From NCBI RefSeq assembly GCF_014204755.1, contig NZ_JACHLZ010000001.1:2418001-2482000 (forward strand): a stretch of 64,000 nucleotides of DNA, read 5' to 3'. How positions within the stretch are numbered: position 1 is the stretch's first letter; each line of letters starts with the position of its first letter. Made by a program: the position numbers and the translations under genes. The stretch comes from Brachybacterium aquaticum. GTDB lineage: Bacteria > Actinomycetota > Actinomycetes > Actinomycetales > Dermabacteraceae. This document shows, piece by piece, positions 26,964 through 35,266 of the stretch. The notes below the pieces were generated by a model. The model ran no database searches. It saw only the letters and a program-made list of their open reading frames with translations, and was not told where the DNA came from.

Positions 26964-27764
26964 TCAGAGCACGGCGCGCAGGAAGTCCTGGGTGCGCTGA
27001 TGCTCCGGTGCGCTGAAGATCTTGTCCGGCACCCCCTGCTCCACCACAGAGCCCTGGTCGAACATCATCACGCGATCGGAGACGTCGCGGGCGAACTGCA
27101 TCTCGTGGGTGACGATGAGCATGGAGATGTCGGTCTCGGCGGCGATGTCCTTGAGCACGCCGAGCACCTCCCCCACCAGCTCCGGATCCAGCGCGGAGGT
27201 GACCTCGTCCAGCAGCAGCACCTCCGGGTCCATCGCGAGCGCGCGGGCGATCGCCACGCGCTGCTGCTGGCCGCCGGAGAGCTGGGACGGGCGGGCGTCC
27301 TTCTTCCACGCCATGCCCACCTTCTCCAGCAGCGCCTCGGCCCGCTCGGCCGCCTCGTCCTTGCCGAGCCCCATCACGTGCACGGGCGCCTCGATGATGT
27401 TCTCCATCACCGTCATGTTGGGGAACAGGTTGAAGTGCTGGAACACCATCCCGATCTGCTGGGTGGTGCGGCGGCGACGCTTGTCGGAGATCCGCACCCG
27501 GCGCCCGCCCTGCTCCTCGTACTGCAGCGGCACGCCGCCCACGTGGATGTACCCGCCGGTGAGCTCCTCGAGGGTCATCACCAGGCGCAGGATCGTGGTC
27601 TTGCCGGAGCCGGAGGGGCCGATCAGCGTGACCCGCTCGCCCTTGCCGACGGTGAAGTTGAGATCGTCCAGCACGGTGTTGCTGCCGAAGCTCTTGACCA
27701 CGTCGCGGAACTCGATGTGGGGCTGCCCGCCGCTGCCGGCGGAGCTCTCGGTGTTCTCAGGCAA
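26964..27764 (-). CDS. ehuA: Ectoine/hydroxyectoine-type ABC transporter ATP-binding protein
   Basis: This 266-residue ABC ATPase of the polar amino acid class has Walker A GPSGSGKT at residues 49-56. It also shows the Q-loop FQHFNLFPN, signature LSGGQQQR, Walker [13 protein letters not shown] and the switch His in VTHEM. It energises the importer formed with the two permeases and the binding protein upstream. It starts with TTG, which overlaps the end of ehuD by 8 bases and has GGAG seven bases in front. The insertion [18 protein letters not shown] after Walker A is typical of EhuA. It is the last gene of ehuBCDA. Ectoine specificity is inferred from the binding protein. Confidence 0.88.
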   Translation of the reverse strand: MPENTESSAGSGGQPHIEFRDVVKSFGSNTVLDDLNFTVGKGERVTLIGPSGSGKTTILRLVMTLEELTGGYIHVGGVPLQYEEQGGRRVRISDKRRRRTTQQIGMVFQHFNLFPNMTVMENIIEAPVHVMGLGKDEAAERAEALLEKVGMAWKKDARPSQLSGGQQQRVAIARALAMDPEVLLLDEVTSALDPELVGEVLGVLKDIAAETDISMLIVTHEMQFARDVSDRVMMFDQGSVVEQGVPDKIFSAPEHQRTQDFLRAVL

Positions 27765-28413
27765 GTTTCTTCTCCAGTCGTCGGATCAGGACGGAGGTCG
27801 GATAGCTGGCGGCCAGGAAGATCAGGCCGGCCAGGGTGATCGCCTCGGTGTAGCGGAAGGTGCCCGCGCCGTAGGTCTGGGCGTTGCGCACCATCTCCCC
27901 CACGTAGATCACCACGAGGAAGGGGGTCTCCTTGAACATGGAGATCGCGTAGTTGCCCAGGGCCGGGAGAGTGTTGCGGATCGCCTGCGGCACCACCACG
28001 GCACGCCAGGTGCGTGCCCGCGGCAGGGAGAGCGCGGTCGCGGCCTCCCACTGCCCCTTGGGCACCGAGTCGATGCCGGCGCGGTACACCTCGGCCATGT
28101 AGGTGGTGTAGTGGATGCCGAGCACCCAGATGCCGATCATCAGGGTCGAGTCGAAGTACGGCGAGAGCACGAGGTTGGCGAACACCAGCTGCACGACCAG
28201 AGGGGTCATCCGCACGAACTCGACCACCCAGGTGAAGGGCGTGGCGATGATCCTCGGCGCGCTGCGGCGGATCATAGCCACCAGCAGGCCCAGCACCAGC
28301 GCGATGAGGGTGCCGAGCACCGTCGCGAGCAGCGTGTACCGGAAGCCGTCGAGCAGCGTGGGCAGGGCTGCGGCCGCATGGCTCCAGTCCCACCAGGACG
28401 GGTTCTGGTTCAT
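27757..28413 (-). CDS. ehuD: Ectoine/hydroxyectoine-type ABC transporter permease
   Basis: This 218-residue HisM-type permease has about five transmembrane helices. The EAA-loop (GIDSVPKGQWEAATALSLP) contacts the ATPase. It follows the RMTPLVVQLVF motif typical of amino acid permeases. It pairs with the permease encoded just upstream to form the membrane channel. Its ATG overlaps the stop of ehuC in an ATGA, with AGGAGGTG seven bases before. It is coupled to ehuA downstream by an 8-base overlap. Confidence 0.87.
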   Translation of the reverse strand: MNQNPSWWDWSHAAAALPTLLDGFRYTLLATVLGTLIALVLGLLVAMIRRSAPRIIATPFTWVVEFVRMTPLVVQLVFANLVLSPYFDSTLMIGIWVLGIHYTTYMAEVYRAGIDSVPKGQWEAATALSLPRARTWRAVVVPQAIRNTLPALGNYAISMFKETPFLVVIYVGEMVRNAQTYGAGTFRYTEAITLAGLIFLAASYPTSVLIRRLEKKLA

Positions 28414-29249
28414 GGCGTGCCACCTCCTGCACTCGCGGTGGCCGCGCGGGCCGCCGCCTTGTCCTTCACCACACGCAGCGACCGCTTGCCGGCCGGGGTG
28501 GTGCCGGGCGCCTGGAACAGGGCGCGCCAGTTCTCCGTGAGTGCCGGGCCGCGGCCGATGCGGTGCTTGGCACGGACCTCCAGCCCGTTCATGAGGATCA
28601 CGATCAGCCAGGCGAGCAGGTAATAGGCGAGCAGCGCGAAGAGGTACGCGAACCAGGTGCCGGTGCGATCACGCAGCTGCTCCACCTGGAAGAACAGGTC
28701 GTACAGCAGCACCGTGTTCACGATCGCACTCCCCTTGAGCAGCTGGATCCACAGATTGGACAGCGAGGGGATCATCAGCGCCCAGGCCTGCGGGATCACG
28801 ACGCGGAACATGCCGCGGGCCGGGCTGAGGCTGAGGGCGCTGATCGCCTCGTACTGGCCCTTCGGCACCGAACCGATCGAGCCGCGCACCACCTCGGCGG
28901 CGTAGGCGCCGTAGTTCAGGCCGAGCGCCAGCACGGCCACCAGCATTGGCTCCAGCTGGAAGCCGAGCGGGTAGGGCAGCTGCGGCATCACGAAGGCGAG
29001 CCAGAACAGCTGCACCACCAGGGACGTGCCGCGGAAGAACTCCACGAACACGCGGGCGACGACCCGCACCACCAGGAGTTTCGAGATCTGGGCGAGGCCG
29101 AACACGAAGGCGATCACCAGCGCCAGCAGCGCACCGAGCACGGTGGCCTGCAGTGTGGTGATCACGCCGTCGACGATCATCGGCATCCGCTCCAGCACCA
29201 GCTGGAGGTTCGGGCCCAGATCCTCGACGAAGCCGATCACTCCGTCCAT
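28410..29249 (-). CDS. ehuC: Ectoine/hydroxyectoine-type ABC transporter permease
   Basis: This 279-residue permease of the HisM family has helices from ~residue 23 to 225. It carries FRGTSLVVQLFWLAFVMPQL and an EAA-loop (GSIGSVPKGQYEAISALSLS). A ~50-residue Arg/Lys/Ala-rich cytoplasmic tail follows the last helix and is longer than in most relatives. The open frame begins 13 codons earlier, but GAGGTGATG positions the start at 29249. It lies 82 bases after ehuB, across a strong hairpin, and overlaps ehuD by four bases. Confidence 0.87.
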   Translation of the reverse strand: MDGVIGFVEDLGPNLQLVLERMPMIVDGVITTLQATVLGALLALVIAFVFGLAQISKLLVVRVVARVFVEFFRGTSLVVQLFWLAFVMPQLPYPLGFQLEPMLVAVLALGLNYGAYAAEVVRGSIGSVPKGQYEAISALSLSPARGMFRVVIPQAWALMIPSLSNLWIQLLKGSAIVNTVLLYDLFFQVEQLRDRTGTWFAYLFALLAYYLLAWLIVILMNGLEVRAKHRIGRGPALTENWRALFQAPGTTPAGKRSLRVVKDKAAARAATASAGGGTP

Positions 29250-29279
29250 CGGGACATCACCTCTCGAACGCTCGGCACT

Positions 29280-29308
29280 CCGGCGCACCCCGTGACGGGG
29301 TGCGCCGG
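29280..29308 (-). terminator. Perfect 13-bp hairpin inside the ehu operon
   Basis: CCGGCGCACCCCG pairs perfectly with CGGGGTGCGCCGG around TGA. It sits between ehuB and ehuC. In binding-protein operons such hairpins stabilise or partly terminate the message so that more binding protein than permease is made. Confidence 0.7.
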
Positions 29309-29331
29309 AGCACTATCGATGGGAGCGAGTG

Positions 29332-30258
29332 TCACTGCAGGGAGGAGAGATCACCGGAGCAGAGGATCTCGGTGGTCATCTCCGACGGGGGCAGCTCCCC
29401 CTCGGTGAAGCCGAAGTCGCCGACGATGGAGAGGTAGCGATCGGGATCGGCGATGATCTCGTCGAGCTTCTCGTTGTAGGCGTCCAGCAGGGAGGTGTCC
29501 TCCTGGCGGAACACGGTGCCGCCGGCGCCGTACTGCTTCACGCCGTCGATGTCCGCGACGAAGCTCGCGGTCACCTCGACGCCGTCGACGGTGTTGTCCG
29601 CCAGCCAGTTCAGCGAGATGGCGGTGAGGGCGAAGGCGTCGGCGTTGCCGGCCTTCAGGGCGTCCACACCATCCTGGGGGCCGCCCACCTCGATGCCGTC
29701 CAGGCCCAGGGACTCGACGTAGCCGGCCTCGACCGCGCCGGACATGGTGGCGACGGTGAGCCCGGAGTCCACGAAGGACTGCATGTTCTCCAGGCCCTCC
29801 GGGTTGCCCTCGGGCACCATCAGCGCGGTGGTGTACTGGAACTCGGGGTGGCTGAAGGCGGCCTGGGCGCAGCGATCCGGGAGGATCGACATGCCGGCGC
29901 TGACCGCGTCGAACTGGCCCGCGTTCAGGCCCGGGATCAGCGAGCCCCAGTCGGTGAGCTTGCCCTCGACGGTGTCGATGCCCAGCTCGCCGAAGATTTC
30001 GCGGTGCATGGCGACGGTGGCGCCGGTGAGCTCGCCGCCGTCCTCGAAGCTGTAGGGCGCCTCGCCGGCGAAGCCGACGGTGATGGTGCCGGCCTCCTGC
30101 AGCTGGCTGAGGAGATCGCCCCCGCCGCCGTCGCTGCTGCCGGACCCGGAGCCGCCGCCGGAGCTGGTGCTGGTGCGGCTGCAGGCGGCGAGGCCGCCCA
30201 GCGCGGCGGCCGAGAGGACGAGTCCGCTTCCTCGGATGAAGCTGCGGCGGTTCTGCAT
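29332..30258 (-). CDS. ehuB: Ectoine/hydroxyectoine-type ABC transporter substrate-binding lipoprotein
   Basis: This 308-residue lipoprotein has a twin-arginine-like start (NRRSFIRG) and a lipobox LAAC with Cys26. A Ser/Gly linker follows to residue ~50. The mature part matches EhuB binding proteins: ITVGFAGEAPYSFEDGGEL, WGSLIPGLNAGQFDAVSAGM, ILPDRC, VPEGNPEGL, MSGAVEAGYVESLG, and ALKAGNADAFALTAISLNWL. Those stretches distinguish it from glutamine and arginine binders. It captures compatible solutes (ectoines) for osmoprotection or carbon. It is transcribed first and separated by a hairpin from the permease genes. The divergent GntR gene and a palindromic promoter region suggest substrate-controlled expression. 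Confidence 0.85.
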   Translation of the reverse strand: MQNRRSFIRGSGLVLSAAALGGLAACSRTSTSSGGGSGSGSSDGGGGDLLSQLQEAGTITVGFAGEAPYSFEDGGELTGATVAMHREIFGELGIDTVEGKLTDWGSLIPGLNAGQFDAVSAGMSILPDRCAQAAFSHPEFQYTTALMVPEGNPEGLENMQSFVDSGLTVATMSGAVEAGYVESLGLDGIEVGGPQDGVDALKAGNADAFALTAISLNWLADNTVDGVEVTASFVADIDGVKQYGAGGTVFRQEDTSLLDAYNEKLDEIIADPDRYLSIVGDFGFTEGELPPSEMTTEILCSGDLSSLQ

Positions 30259-30615
30259 GGAAGATGCTCCCTTGGCGTCGGTGTCTGCAGTGACGGATGT
30301 GCCCCATGACACTACACGTGTCGGACAATCCGACGATCTGCGGATCGGATCACGGCCCACGCTAGCGACTCCGCCAGTGCGGTGACGGGTTCGCGGGCAG
30401 TTCGTGATGGGGTCGTGATCAGCCCGGGCCCCCTGCGACGGGCCCGTGCCCGACCGCGGACCGGCACGCCGGACCCTCGTCTCCGACGCCCCGCAGGGGC
30501 AGAATGTGAGCGCGATGACTCCCGACGGCCCCGGCATAGGCCCCTCGGCAGGGGATGATGGGTCGTCGCCCCGCGCGTGCGCGCCCGAGCCTCGCCCGAG
30601 CCCAGGAGGATCCCC
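30259..30615. other. 357-bp divergent promoter region between ehuB and the GntR gene
   Basis: The part nearest ehuB holds a -10-like TAGTGT and two palindromes (30309-30334, listed separately). The middle (30360-30560) is GC-rich with no clear signal. The end nearest the GntR gene carries its AGGAGGA ribosome-binding site at 30604-30610. No RNA gene is recognised. Confidence 0.6.
30309..30334. promoter_or_regulatory. Likely operator and -10 region of ehuB
   Basis: Within 26 bases there is a perfect palindrome ACACGTGT (30314-30321), a TGTCGGACA dyad (30319-30327), and GTCGGA-CAA-TCCGAC (30320-30334). On the minus strand a -10-like TAGTGT (30309-30314) abuts them. TGTCnGACA-type dyads are typical sites for FCD-class GntR repressors, and one is encoded next door. 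Confidence 0.5.
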
Positions 30616-31404
30616 ATGAGCCCCCGCCAGGAAGCGGTCCGGCTGCCGATGATGCAGCCGCTGCGCCGGCCCTCGATCATCGACCAGGCCGAGCTGGAGC
30701 TGCGCAATGCGATCTACGTGGGCGACCTGCGCCCCGGGGACACGATCCCCGAGGTGCAGGTCTCCAAGCAGATGGGGATCTCCCGCTCCTCGTTGCGCGA
30801 GGCGTGCCAGCGCCTGGTGCGCGACGGCCTGCTCACGCAGATCCCCGGGCGCGGCCTGTTCGTCACCACGATGGACGCCCGCACGATGTCGGACTTCATC
30901 GACTACCGCCTGGGCATCGAGATGCAGTCCGCCTCGATCGTCGCCGATCGGGTCGCGGGCCTGCGAGCCGGGGGCGACGACGCAGGCGTGGCGGCGCTGC
31001 TGGCACCGCTGCGCGAGACGCTCGAGCGCACCCGTCGGGCCCTGGAGGCCGAGGAGGTGATCGAGGCCGGCAACGCGGATCTCGACCTGCACCTGCAGAT
31101 CGCCGAGATCACCCGCAACCGCTTCCTGATCTCCTCGATGAACACCATCGTGATCCTCACCCGGATGGGCAGCTTCTCGGATCCGCTGGGCTACGGCGTG
31201 CGCGCGGATCTCACCGAGGCGAACGCGCGCCTGCTGGATGCGCTGGACGCCGGGGACGACTCCCGCGCCCGCGCCGTGCTGCGCGAGACCCTCAAGGAGC
31301 TCGCCGGCCGGCTGCGCAGCGGCAAGACCCATCAGGAGCTGGTGCGCGACCCGGACCTGCTGGAGTCCGACGGCCCCGAGTGGACCACCCTCGGCGAGGA
31401 GTGA
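30616..31404 (+). CDS. GntR family transcriptional regulator, FCD subfamily
   Basis: This 262-residue regulator has an N-terminal winged HTH (QVSKQMGISRSSLREACQRL, residues ~50-70, then GLFVTTMD). A helical FCD effector domain follows, with DYRLGIEMQSASI, an H-containing DLDLHLQIAEITRN and a C-terminal ARAVLRETLKELAG. FCD regulators bind organic acids or amino acids through a metal site. It is divergent from ehuBCDA, so control of that transporter is the simplest guess, with ectoine breakdown products as possible signals. AGGAGGA precedes ATG 30616. A hairpin terminator follows before the tRNA gene. Confidence 0.87.
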   Translation: MSPRQEAVRLPMMQPLRRPSIIDQAELELRNAIYVGDLRPGDTIPEVQVSKQMGISRSSLREACQRLVRDGLLTQIPGRGLFVTTMDARTMSDFIDYRLGIEMQSASIVADRVAGLRAGGDDAGVAALLAPLRETLERTRRALEAEEVIEAGNADLDLHLQIAEITRNRFLISSMNTIVILTRMGSFSDPLGYGVRADLTEANARLLDALDAGDDSRARAVLRETLKELAGRLRSGKTHQELVRDPDLLESDGPEWTTLGEE

Positions 31405-31416
31405 CCCGGACGCGGA

Positions 31417-31457
31417 ACGGGCCGCCGACCAGGTTCTTCACCTGATCGACGGCCCGT
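31417..31457. terminator. Hairpin terminator between the GntR gene and tRNA-Ser
   Basis: ACGGGCCG and CAGGT pair with ACCTG and CGGCCCGT, with a small internal loop and TTCTT at the tip. It can serve both convergent transcripts. Confidence 0.6.
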
Positions 31458-31465
31458 CCGTGCGG

Positions 31466-31554
31466 CGGAGACGAGAGGATTTGAACCTCCGAGGCGATTT
31501 TGGTCGCCTACTCCCTTAGCAGGGGAGCGCATTCGGCCGCTCTGCCACGTCTCC
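31466..31554 (-). tRNA. tRNA-Ser(GCU)
   Basis: Read on the minus strand it begins GGAGACGTGGCAGAGCGG, has anticodon loop CTGCTAA (anticodon GCT), a long class II variable arm (GGCGACC..AATCGCC) and GGTTCAAATCC in the T arm. The acceptor stem pairs GGAGACG with CGTCTCC. CCA is not encoded (CCG follows the discriminator G). It decodes AGC/AGU. Confidence 0.95.
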
Positions 31555-31637
31555 TGGCGCCGGGCTTCCGCACGGCACGCCGATCCAGCATACGGGAGCG
31601 GACGGGGTGCTCCAAAAGCTGGAGCGCGCCGATCACG

Positions 31638-32111
31638 TCACAGTCCGAGCTTCTCCTGCAGCAGGGAGATGTGCTTCGGGGTGCCCACGCGGTACTTCAC
31701 GAAGCTCAGCACGCCCTCGGCGTCCACGGCGAAGGTCGAGCGGATCACGCCCTCGACAAGCTTGCCGTACATATTCTTCTCACCCCAGGCGCCGTAGGCC
31801 TCCATCACCTGGTGGGACTCGTCGGAGGCGAGGTCGTAGGGCAGGTCCTGCTCGGCGGTGAAGCGGTCGAGCTCGGGCACGGGGTCCGGGGAGATGCCGA
31901 TGACCCGGTAGCCGGCGTCGAGGAACATCTGATGGTTGTCCCGCAGGTCGCAGGCCTGCTTCGTGCACAGCGAGGTGTTCGCCGCGGGGTAGAACCACAG
32001 CAGGGCGGGGGCGCCGCGGAGGTCCTCGAGGGTGACGCGGCCGCCGCCCGCGAGCGGCAGGTCGAGTGCGGGGGCGGGGTCGCCGACGGCGAGCTTCACG
32101 GGGGTGGGCAT
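31638..32111 (-). CDS. bcp: Thiol peroxidase BCP (peroxiredoxin)
   Basis: This 157-residue peroxiredoxin of the BCP/PrxQ class reduces hydrogen peroxide and organic hydroperoxides using thioredoxin. The peroxidatic cysteine is Cys49 in TSLCTKQACDLRDN, with the resolving Cys54 five residues on, as in the Cx4C type. Upstream WFYPAANT takes the place of the usual FYPxxxTPG, so the loop (NTSLC for TPGC) is slightly unusual. The C-terminal arginine is in VIRSTFAVD. AGGAG lies seven bases before the ATG. The frame is open much further upstream, but family length fixes the start. Confidence 0.9.
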   Translation of the reverse strand: MPTPVKLAVGDPAPALDLPLAGGGRVTLEDLRGAPALLWFYPAANTSLCTKQACDLRDNHQMFLDAGYRVIGISPDPVPELDRFTAEQDLPYDLASDESHQVMEAYGAWGEKNMYGKLVEGVIRSTFAVDAEGVLSFVKYRVGTPKHISLLQEKLGL

Positions 32112-32144
32112 GGTGCTCCTGACGGGGGTGAAGGGTTCGGCGCC

Positions 32145-32150
32145 ACTGTA
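32145..32150 (-). promoter_or_regulatory. Putative -10 box TACAGT for bcp
   Basis: On the minus strand TACAGT gives a ~27-base leader to ATG 32111. The direct repeats at 32173-32192 lie just where an activator bound next to the -35 would sit. Confidence 0.45.
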
Positions 32151-32172
32151 CGGGCCGGTTCTGGGACGCCGG

Positions 32173-32192
32173 ATCACGGAATGATCACGGAA
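32173..32192. promoter_or_regulatory. Direct repeat ATCACGGAA with 11-bp period
   Basis: ATCACGGAA occurs at 32173 and 32184, exactly one helical turn apart, between the divergent bcp and codB genes. Tandem sites with 11-bp spacing are typical for OmpR/PhoB-type regulators. The string TCACGGAATGAT here recurs at 59693 before the glucan operon. Confidence 0.45.
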
Positions 32193-32320
32193 CCCTTCAA
32201 CGCTGTTGCTCAGCGCGCTACAGGCGGACAGTCCCGTCCTGACCACGACGGCGTGGCCGCACCCTCCGGCCGAGCCCCGCACCGCGGCACCCGGCACCCT
32301 CCCATCGGAAGAGGACCGCC

Positions 32321-33859
32321 ATGTCCACCGTCTCCCCGCCTGCGACGGAGTCCGTCGAGGTCGACGACCTCACCACCCCGATCCCCGAGTCCCAGCGCAC
32401 CACGAAGGTCAGCCGCCAGTTCTGGATCTGGGCGGGCGCGAACATCGCCCCGATCAACTGGGTGCTCGGCGCGCTCGGCGTCTCCATGGGCCTCTCCCTT
32501 GTGGACACCATGCTGGTCCTCGGCCTCGGCAACCTGATCGGCGTGTCCGTCTTCGGCGCCTTCACCGTGCTGGGCCGGCGCACGGGGCTGACCTCGATGG
32601 TCATGGCCCGCGGCGTGTTCGGTCGGCGCGGGGCCTATCTCCCGGCCGTGGTCCAGATGATCGTGGTCATCGGATGGTGCGCGGTGAACACCTGGATCGT
32701 GCTCGACCTGGTGATGGCGCTGCTGGGCACGCTCGGCTGGGTCGATCAGGCCGCTGCGAACCTCGCCGCCCGCATCGCCGTGGGCGCACTGATCATGGCG
32801 ATCCAGGTCGTCATCTCCTTCTTCGGGTTCCGCGTGATCAGCGCCTTCGAGCGCTGGACGGTGCCGCCCACCCTGCTGGTGCTGGTCGCCATGTCGGTCG
32901 CGGCCTGGGGCTTCATGGACATCGACTGGTCCTACCCGGGCGCGGGCCTTTCCGGACACGAGCGCCTGGTCGCCATGAGCCAGGTGATGACCGCGATCGG
33001 CATCGGCTGGGGCCTGACCTGGCTCACCTATGCCGGGGACTACTCCCGCTTCGTCTCGCGAGCCGTGCCGCGCCGCCGCCTGTTCCTCGCCTCCGCGCTC
33101 GGCCAGCTGATCCCGGTGGTGTGGCTGGGCCTGCTGGGCGCGAGCCTCGCCACCCGCGGCGGGGACATCGACCCCGGCGCGATGATCGTGGACAACTTCG
33201 GGGCGCTCGCGATCCCGGTGCTGCTGCTCGTCGTGCACGGCCCGATCGCCACCAACATCCTGAACATCTACTCCTTCTCGGTCACCGCCCGCTCCCTGGA
33301 CCTGGACATCTCCCGCAAGGTGCTCAGCATCGTCGTGGGCGTGCTCTCCCTGATCGCCGTGGTGGGCTTCGTGTTCTCCCACGGCATCGCCGAGACGCTC
33401 GACGCCTGGCTCGCCGGGGTCGTGGGCTGGACCGCCACCTGGGGCGCCGTCGTGTTCGTCCACCACACCTTCCTGGACCGCCGCACCACCGACTTCTCGG
33501 CGCTGGCCGATCCGGTCGGCACCACCCGCGTCGCGGCGTTCAACCCTCGCGCGATCATCGCCTTCCTCGCCGGTGTCGCGATGACCTGGATGTTCCTCTA
33601 CGGCATGGTCCCGGCGCTGCAGGGCCCGATCGCGACCGCGATGGGCGGGCTGGACCTCTCCTGGCTCGCCGGAGCCGTCACCGCCGGGACTCTGTACTAC
33701 GTCCTGCAGAAGGGCCGCAGGCTGCCGCTGCGCAGCGCGGGTCTCGGCGGCGCGTCCGCCTCGATCCCGGCACCGGCGGCCCCCGTCGCCGTCCCGGTCG
33801 CGGCAGCGGTCCCCCCGGTCCCGGCCGCCGCGGCCCCGACCGACGGCCCCGCCGCCTGA
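32321..33859 (+). CDS. codB: NCS1 family nucleobase permease, cytosine permease-like
   Basis: This 512-residue transporter has twelve predicted helices and matches the NCS1 family: WIWAGANIAPINWVLGALG in helix 1, GVFGRRGAYLPAVVQ, and LTWLTYAGDYSRFVSRAV in the middle loop. It imports cytosine or a related base with protons. The family assignment is firm. Cytosine is inferred from codA directly downstream (44-base gap). The last ~40 residues are an Ala/Pro/Val tail (PAAPVAVPVAAAVPP) that is not part of the fold. GAAGAGG precedes ATG 32321. Confidence 0.88.
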   Translation: MSTVSPPATESVEVDDLTTPIPESQRTTKVSRQFWIWAGANIAPINWVLGALGVSMGLSLVDTMLVLGLGNLIGVSVFGAFTVLGRRTGLTSMVMARGVFGRRGAYLPAVVQMIVVIGWCAVNTWIVLDLVMALLGTLGWVDQAAANLAARIAVGALIMAIQVVISFFGFRVISAFERWTVPPTLLVLVAMSVAAWGFMDIDWSYPGAGLSGHERLVAMSQVMTAIGIGWGLTWLTYAGDYSRFVSRAVPRRRLFLASALGQLIPVVWLGLLGASLATRGGDIDPGAMIVDNFGALAIPVLLLVVHGPIATNILNIYSFSVTARSLDLDISRKVLSIVVGVLSLIAVVGFVFSHGIAETLDAWLAGVVGWTATWGAVVFVHHTFLDRRTTDFSALADPVGTTRVAAFNPRAIIAFLAGVAMTWMFLYGMVPALQGPIATAMGGLDLSWLAGAVTAGTLYYVLQKGRRLPLRSAGLGGASASIPAPAAPVAVPVAAAVPPVPAAAAPTDGPAA

Positions 33860-33903
33860 TCCCCGCCGCTCCCCCTCCGCACCGCATTCCAGGAGACCCT
33901 TCC

Positions 33904-35199
33904 ATGCTCATCACCAACGCCCGCCTCCGCCACCGGGGCGACGCCCTCCACGACGTGGAGACCACCGACGGCCGCATCGCCGCCGTGACCCCCGCCGCAG
34001 GCACCGCGGCACCCGGCCGGGACGACGTCCTGGACGCCGACGGGGCGCTGCTGATCCCGCCCTTCGTGGACGCCCATGTGCACCTCGACTACGCCAACAC
34101 CGTCGGCCAGCCGCGGCACAACGCCTCCGGCACCCTGTTCGAGGCGATCGACATCTGGGCCGACCACAAGGCGGAGGGCTACGTGACCAGGGAGGCCGTG
34201 CTCGAGAACGCGACCGCGGCGGTGCGGGCCGAGGTGGGCAACGGCGTGGGCTTCCTGCGCACCCACGTGGACGTCACCGATCCGGACCTCACCGCCCTGG
34301 ACGCGGTGCTGGAGCTGAAGGACCGGGTCCGCGACTGGTGCGAGCTGCAGGTCATCGCCTTCCCGCAGAATGGGATCCTCGCCTACCCCGGCGGGGCGGA
34401 CCTGATGGCCGAGGCGATGCGGCGCGGGGCCGACGTGGTCGGCGGGATCCCCCACTTCGAACGCAGCCGGGAGTCGGGCGTCGCCTCCCTCCACCACGTC
34501 TTCGACCTCGCCGAGCGGCACGACGCCCTGATCGACGTGCACTGCGACGAGATCGACGACGACCAGTCCCGCTACCTCGAGGTGATGGCGGAGCTCGCCG
34601 TGGAGCGGGGATGGCAGGGCCGGGTCACCGCGAGCCATGCGGTGGCGATGGCGTACTACTCCCCCGGCTACATGGCCAAGCTCCTGCCCAAGCTGGTCCA
34701 GGCCGAGATGCGCTTCGCCGTGAACCCCACCGAGAACCTGCAGCTGCAGGGCTGGGGCCAGGCGGCGCCGATGGCGCGCGGGGTCGCCCCGATCAAGGAG
34801 CTGCTCGAGGCCGGGCTGAACGTCGCCCTCGGCCAGGACTCGATCGCCGACCCCTGGTACCCGATCGGAGAGGGCGACCTGCTGCGGGTGCTGGAGAGCG
34901 GCCTGCACGTGGGCCACCTGCTCTCCGAGCCGATGCTGCAGCGCTGCCTGGACCTGATCACCGTCAACGGCGCCCGGAACCTGGGCCTGGACCTTCGGGA
35001 CTACGGCGTGCACGTCGGCGCCGAGGCGGACCTCGTGCTGCTGGACGCGAGGGACGACAAGGACGCCCTGTGGCACCACGCGGACGTGCTCGCGAGCGTG
35101 CGCCGCGGCCGACTGGTGTTCCGCCGCCCCCGGCGCGAGTTCACCGAGGCGATGGAGGGCTTCCTGCCCGAGCGACCCGCCGCCCGCCTGGCCGCCTGA
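33904..35199 (+). CDS. codA: Cytosine deaminase-like amidohydrolase
   Basis: This 431-residue metal-dependent hydrolase converts cytosine to uracil and ammonia, or acts on a related ring. Metal ligands are seen as HVH at 58-60 in VDAHVHLDYAN, the HCDEIDDDQ motif in the middle, His in ASHAVAMAYY and the Asp of GQDSIADPWYP. All four match the CodA subgroup closely, including the DPWYP stretch. It follows codB in one operon, with AGGAG before the ATG, so imported base is deaminated and enters the uracil pool. Confidence 0.9.
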   Translation: MLITNARLRHRGDALHDVETTDGRIAAVTPAAGTAAPGRDDVLDADGALLIPPFVDAHVHLDYANTVGQPRHNASGTLFEAIDIWADHKAEGYVTREAVLENATAAVRAEVGNGVGFLRTHVDVTDPDLTALDAVLELKDRVRDWCELQVIAFPQNGILAYPGGADLMAEAMRRGADVVGGIPHFERSRESGVASLHHVFDLAERHDALIDVHCDEIDDDQSRYLEVMAELAVERGWQGRVTASHAVAMAYYSPGYMAKLLPKLVQAEMRFAVNPTENLQLQGWGQAAPMARGVAPIKELLEAGLNVALGQDSIADPWYPIGEGDLLRVLESGLHVGHLLSEPMLQRCLDLITVNGARNLGLDLRDYGVHVGAEADLVLLDARDDKDALWHHADVLASVRRGRLVFRRPRREFTEAMEGFLPERPAARLAA

Positions 35200-35235
35200 C
35201 AGCTACGGGCTCCGTCGCTCGGCGGGAGCGCCCCC

Positions 35236-35245
35236 GTCGGCCGAC
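35236..35245. repeat. Intergenic palindrome GTCGGCCGAC
   Basis: Third intergenic copy of the palindrome, here CCCGTCGGCCGACGGG, between codA and the convergent K+ channel gene; it may work as a short bidirectional hairpin. Confidence 0.6.
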
Positions 35246-35266
35246 GGGCCCTCCGGGCCGGGCGCG

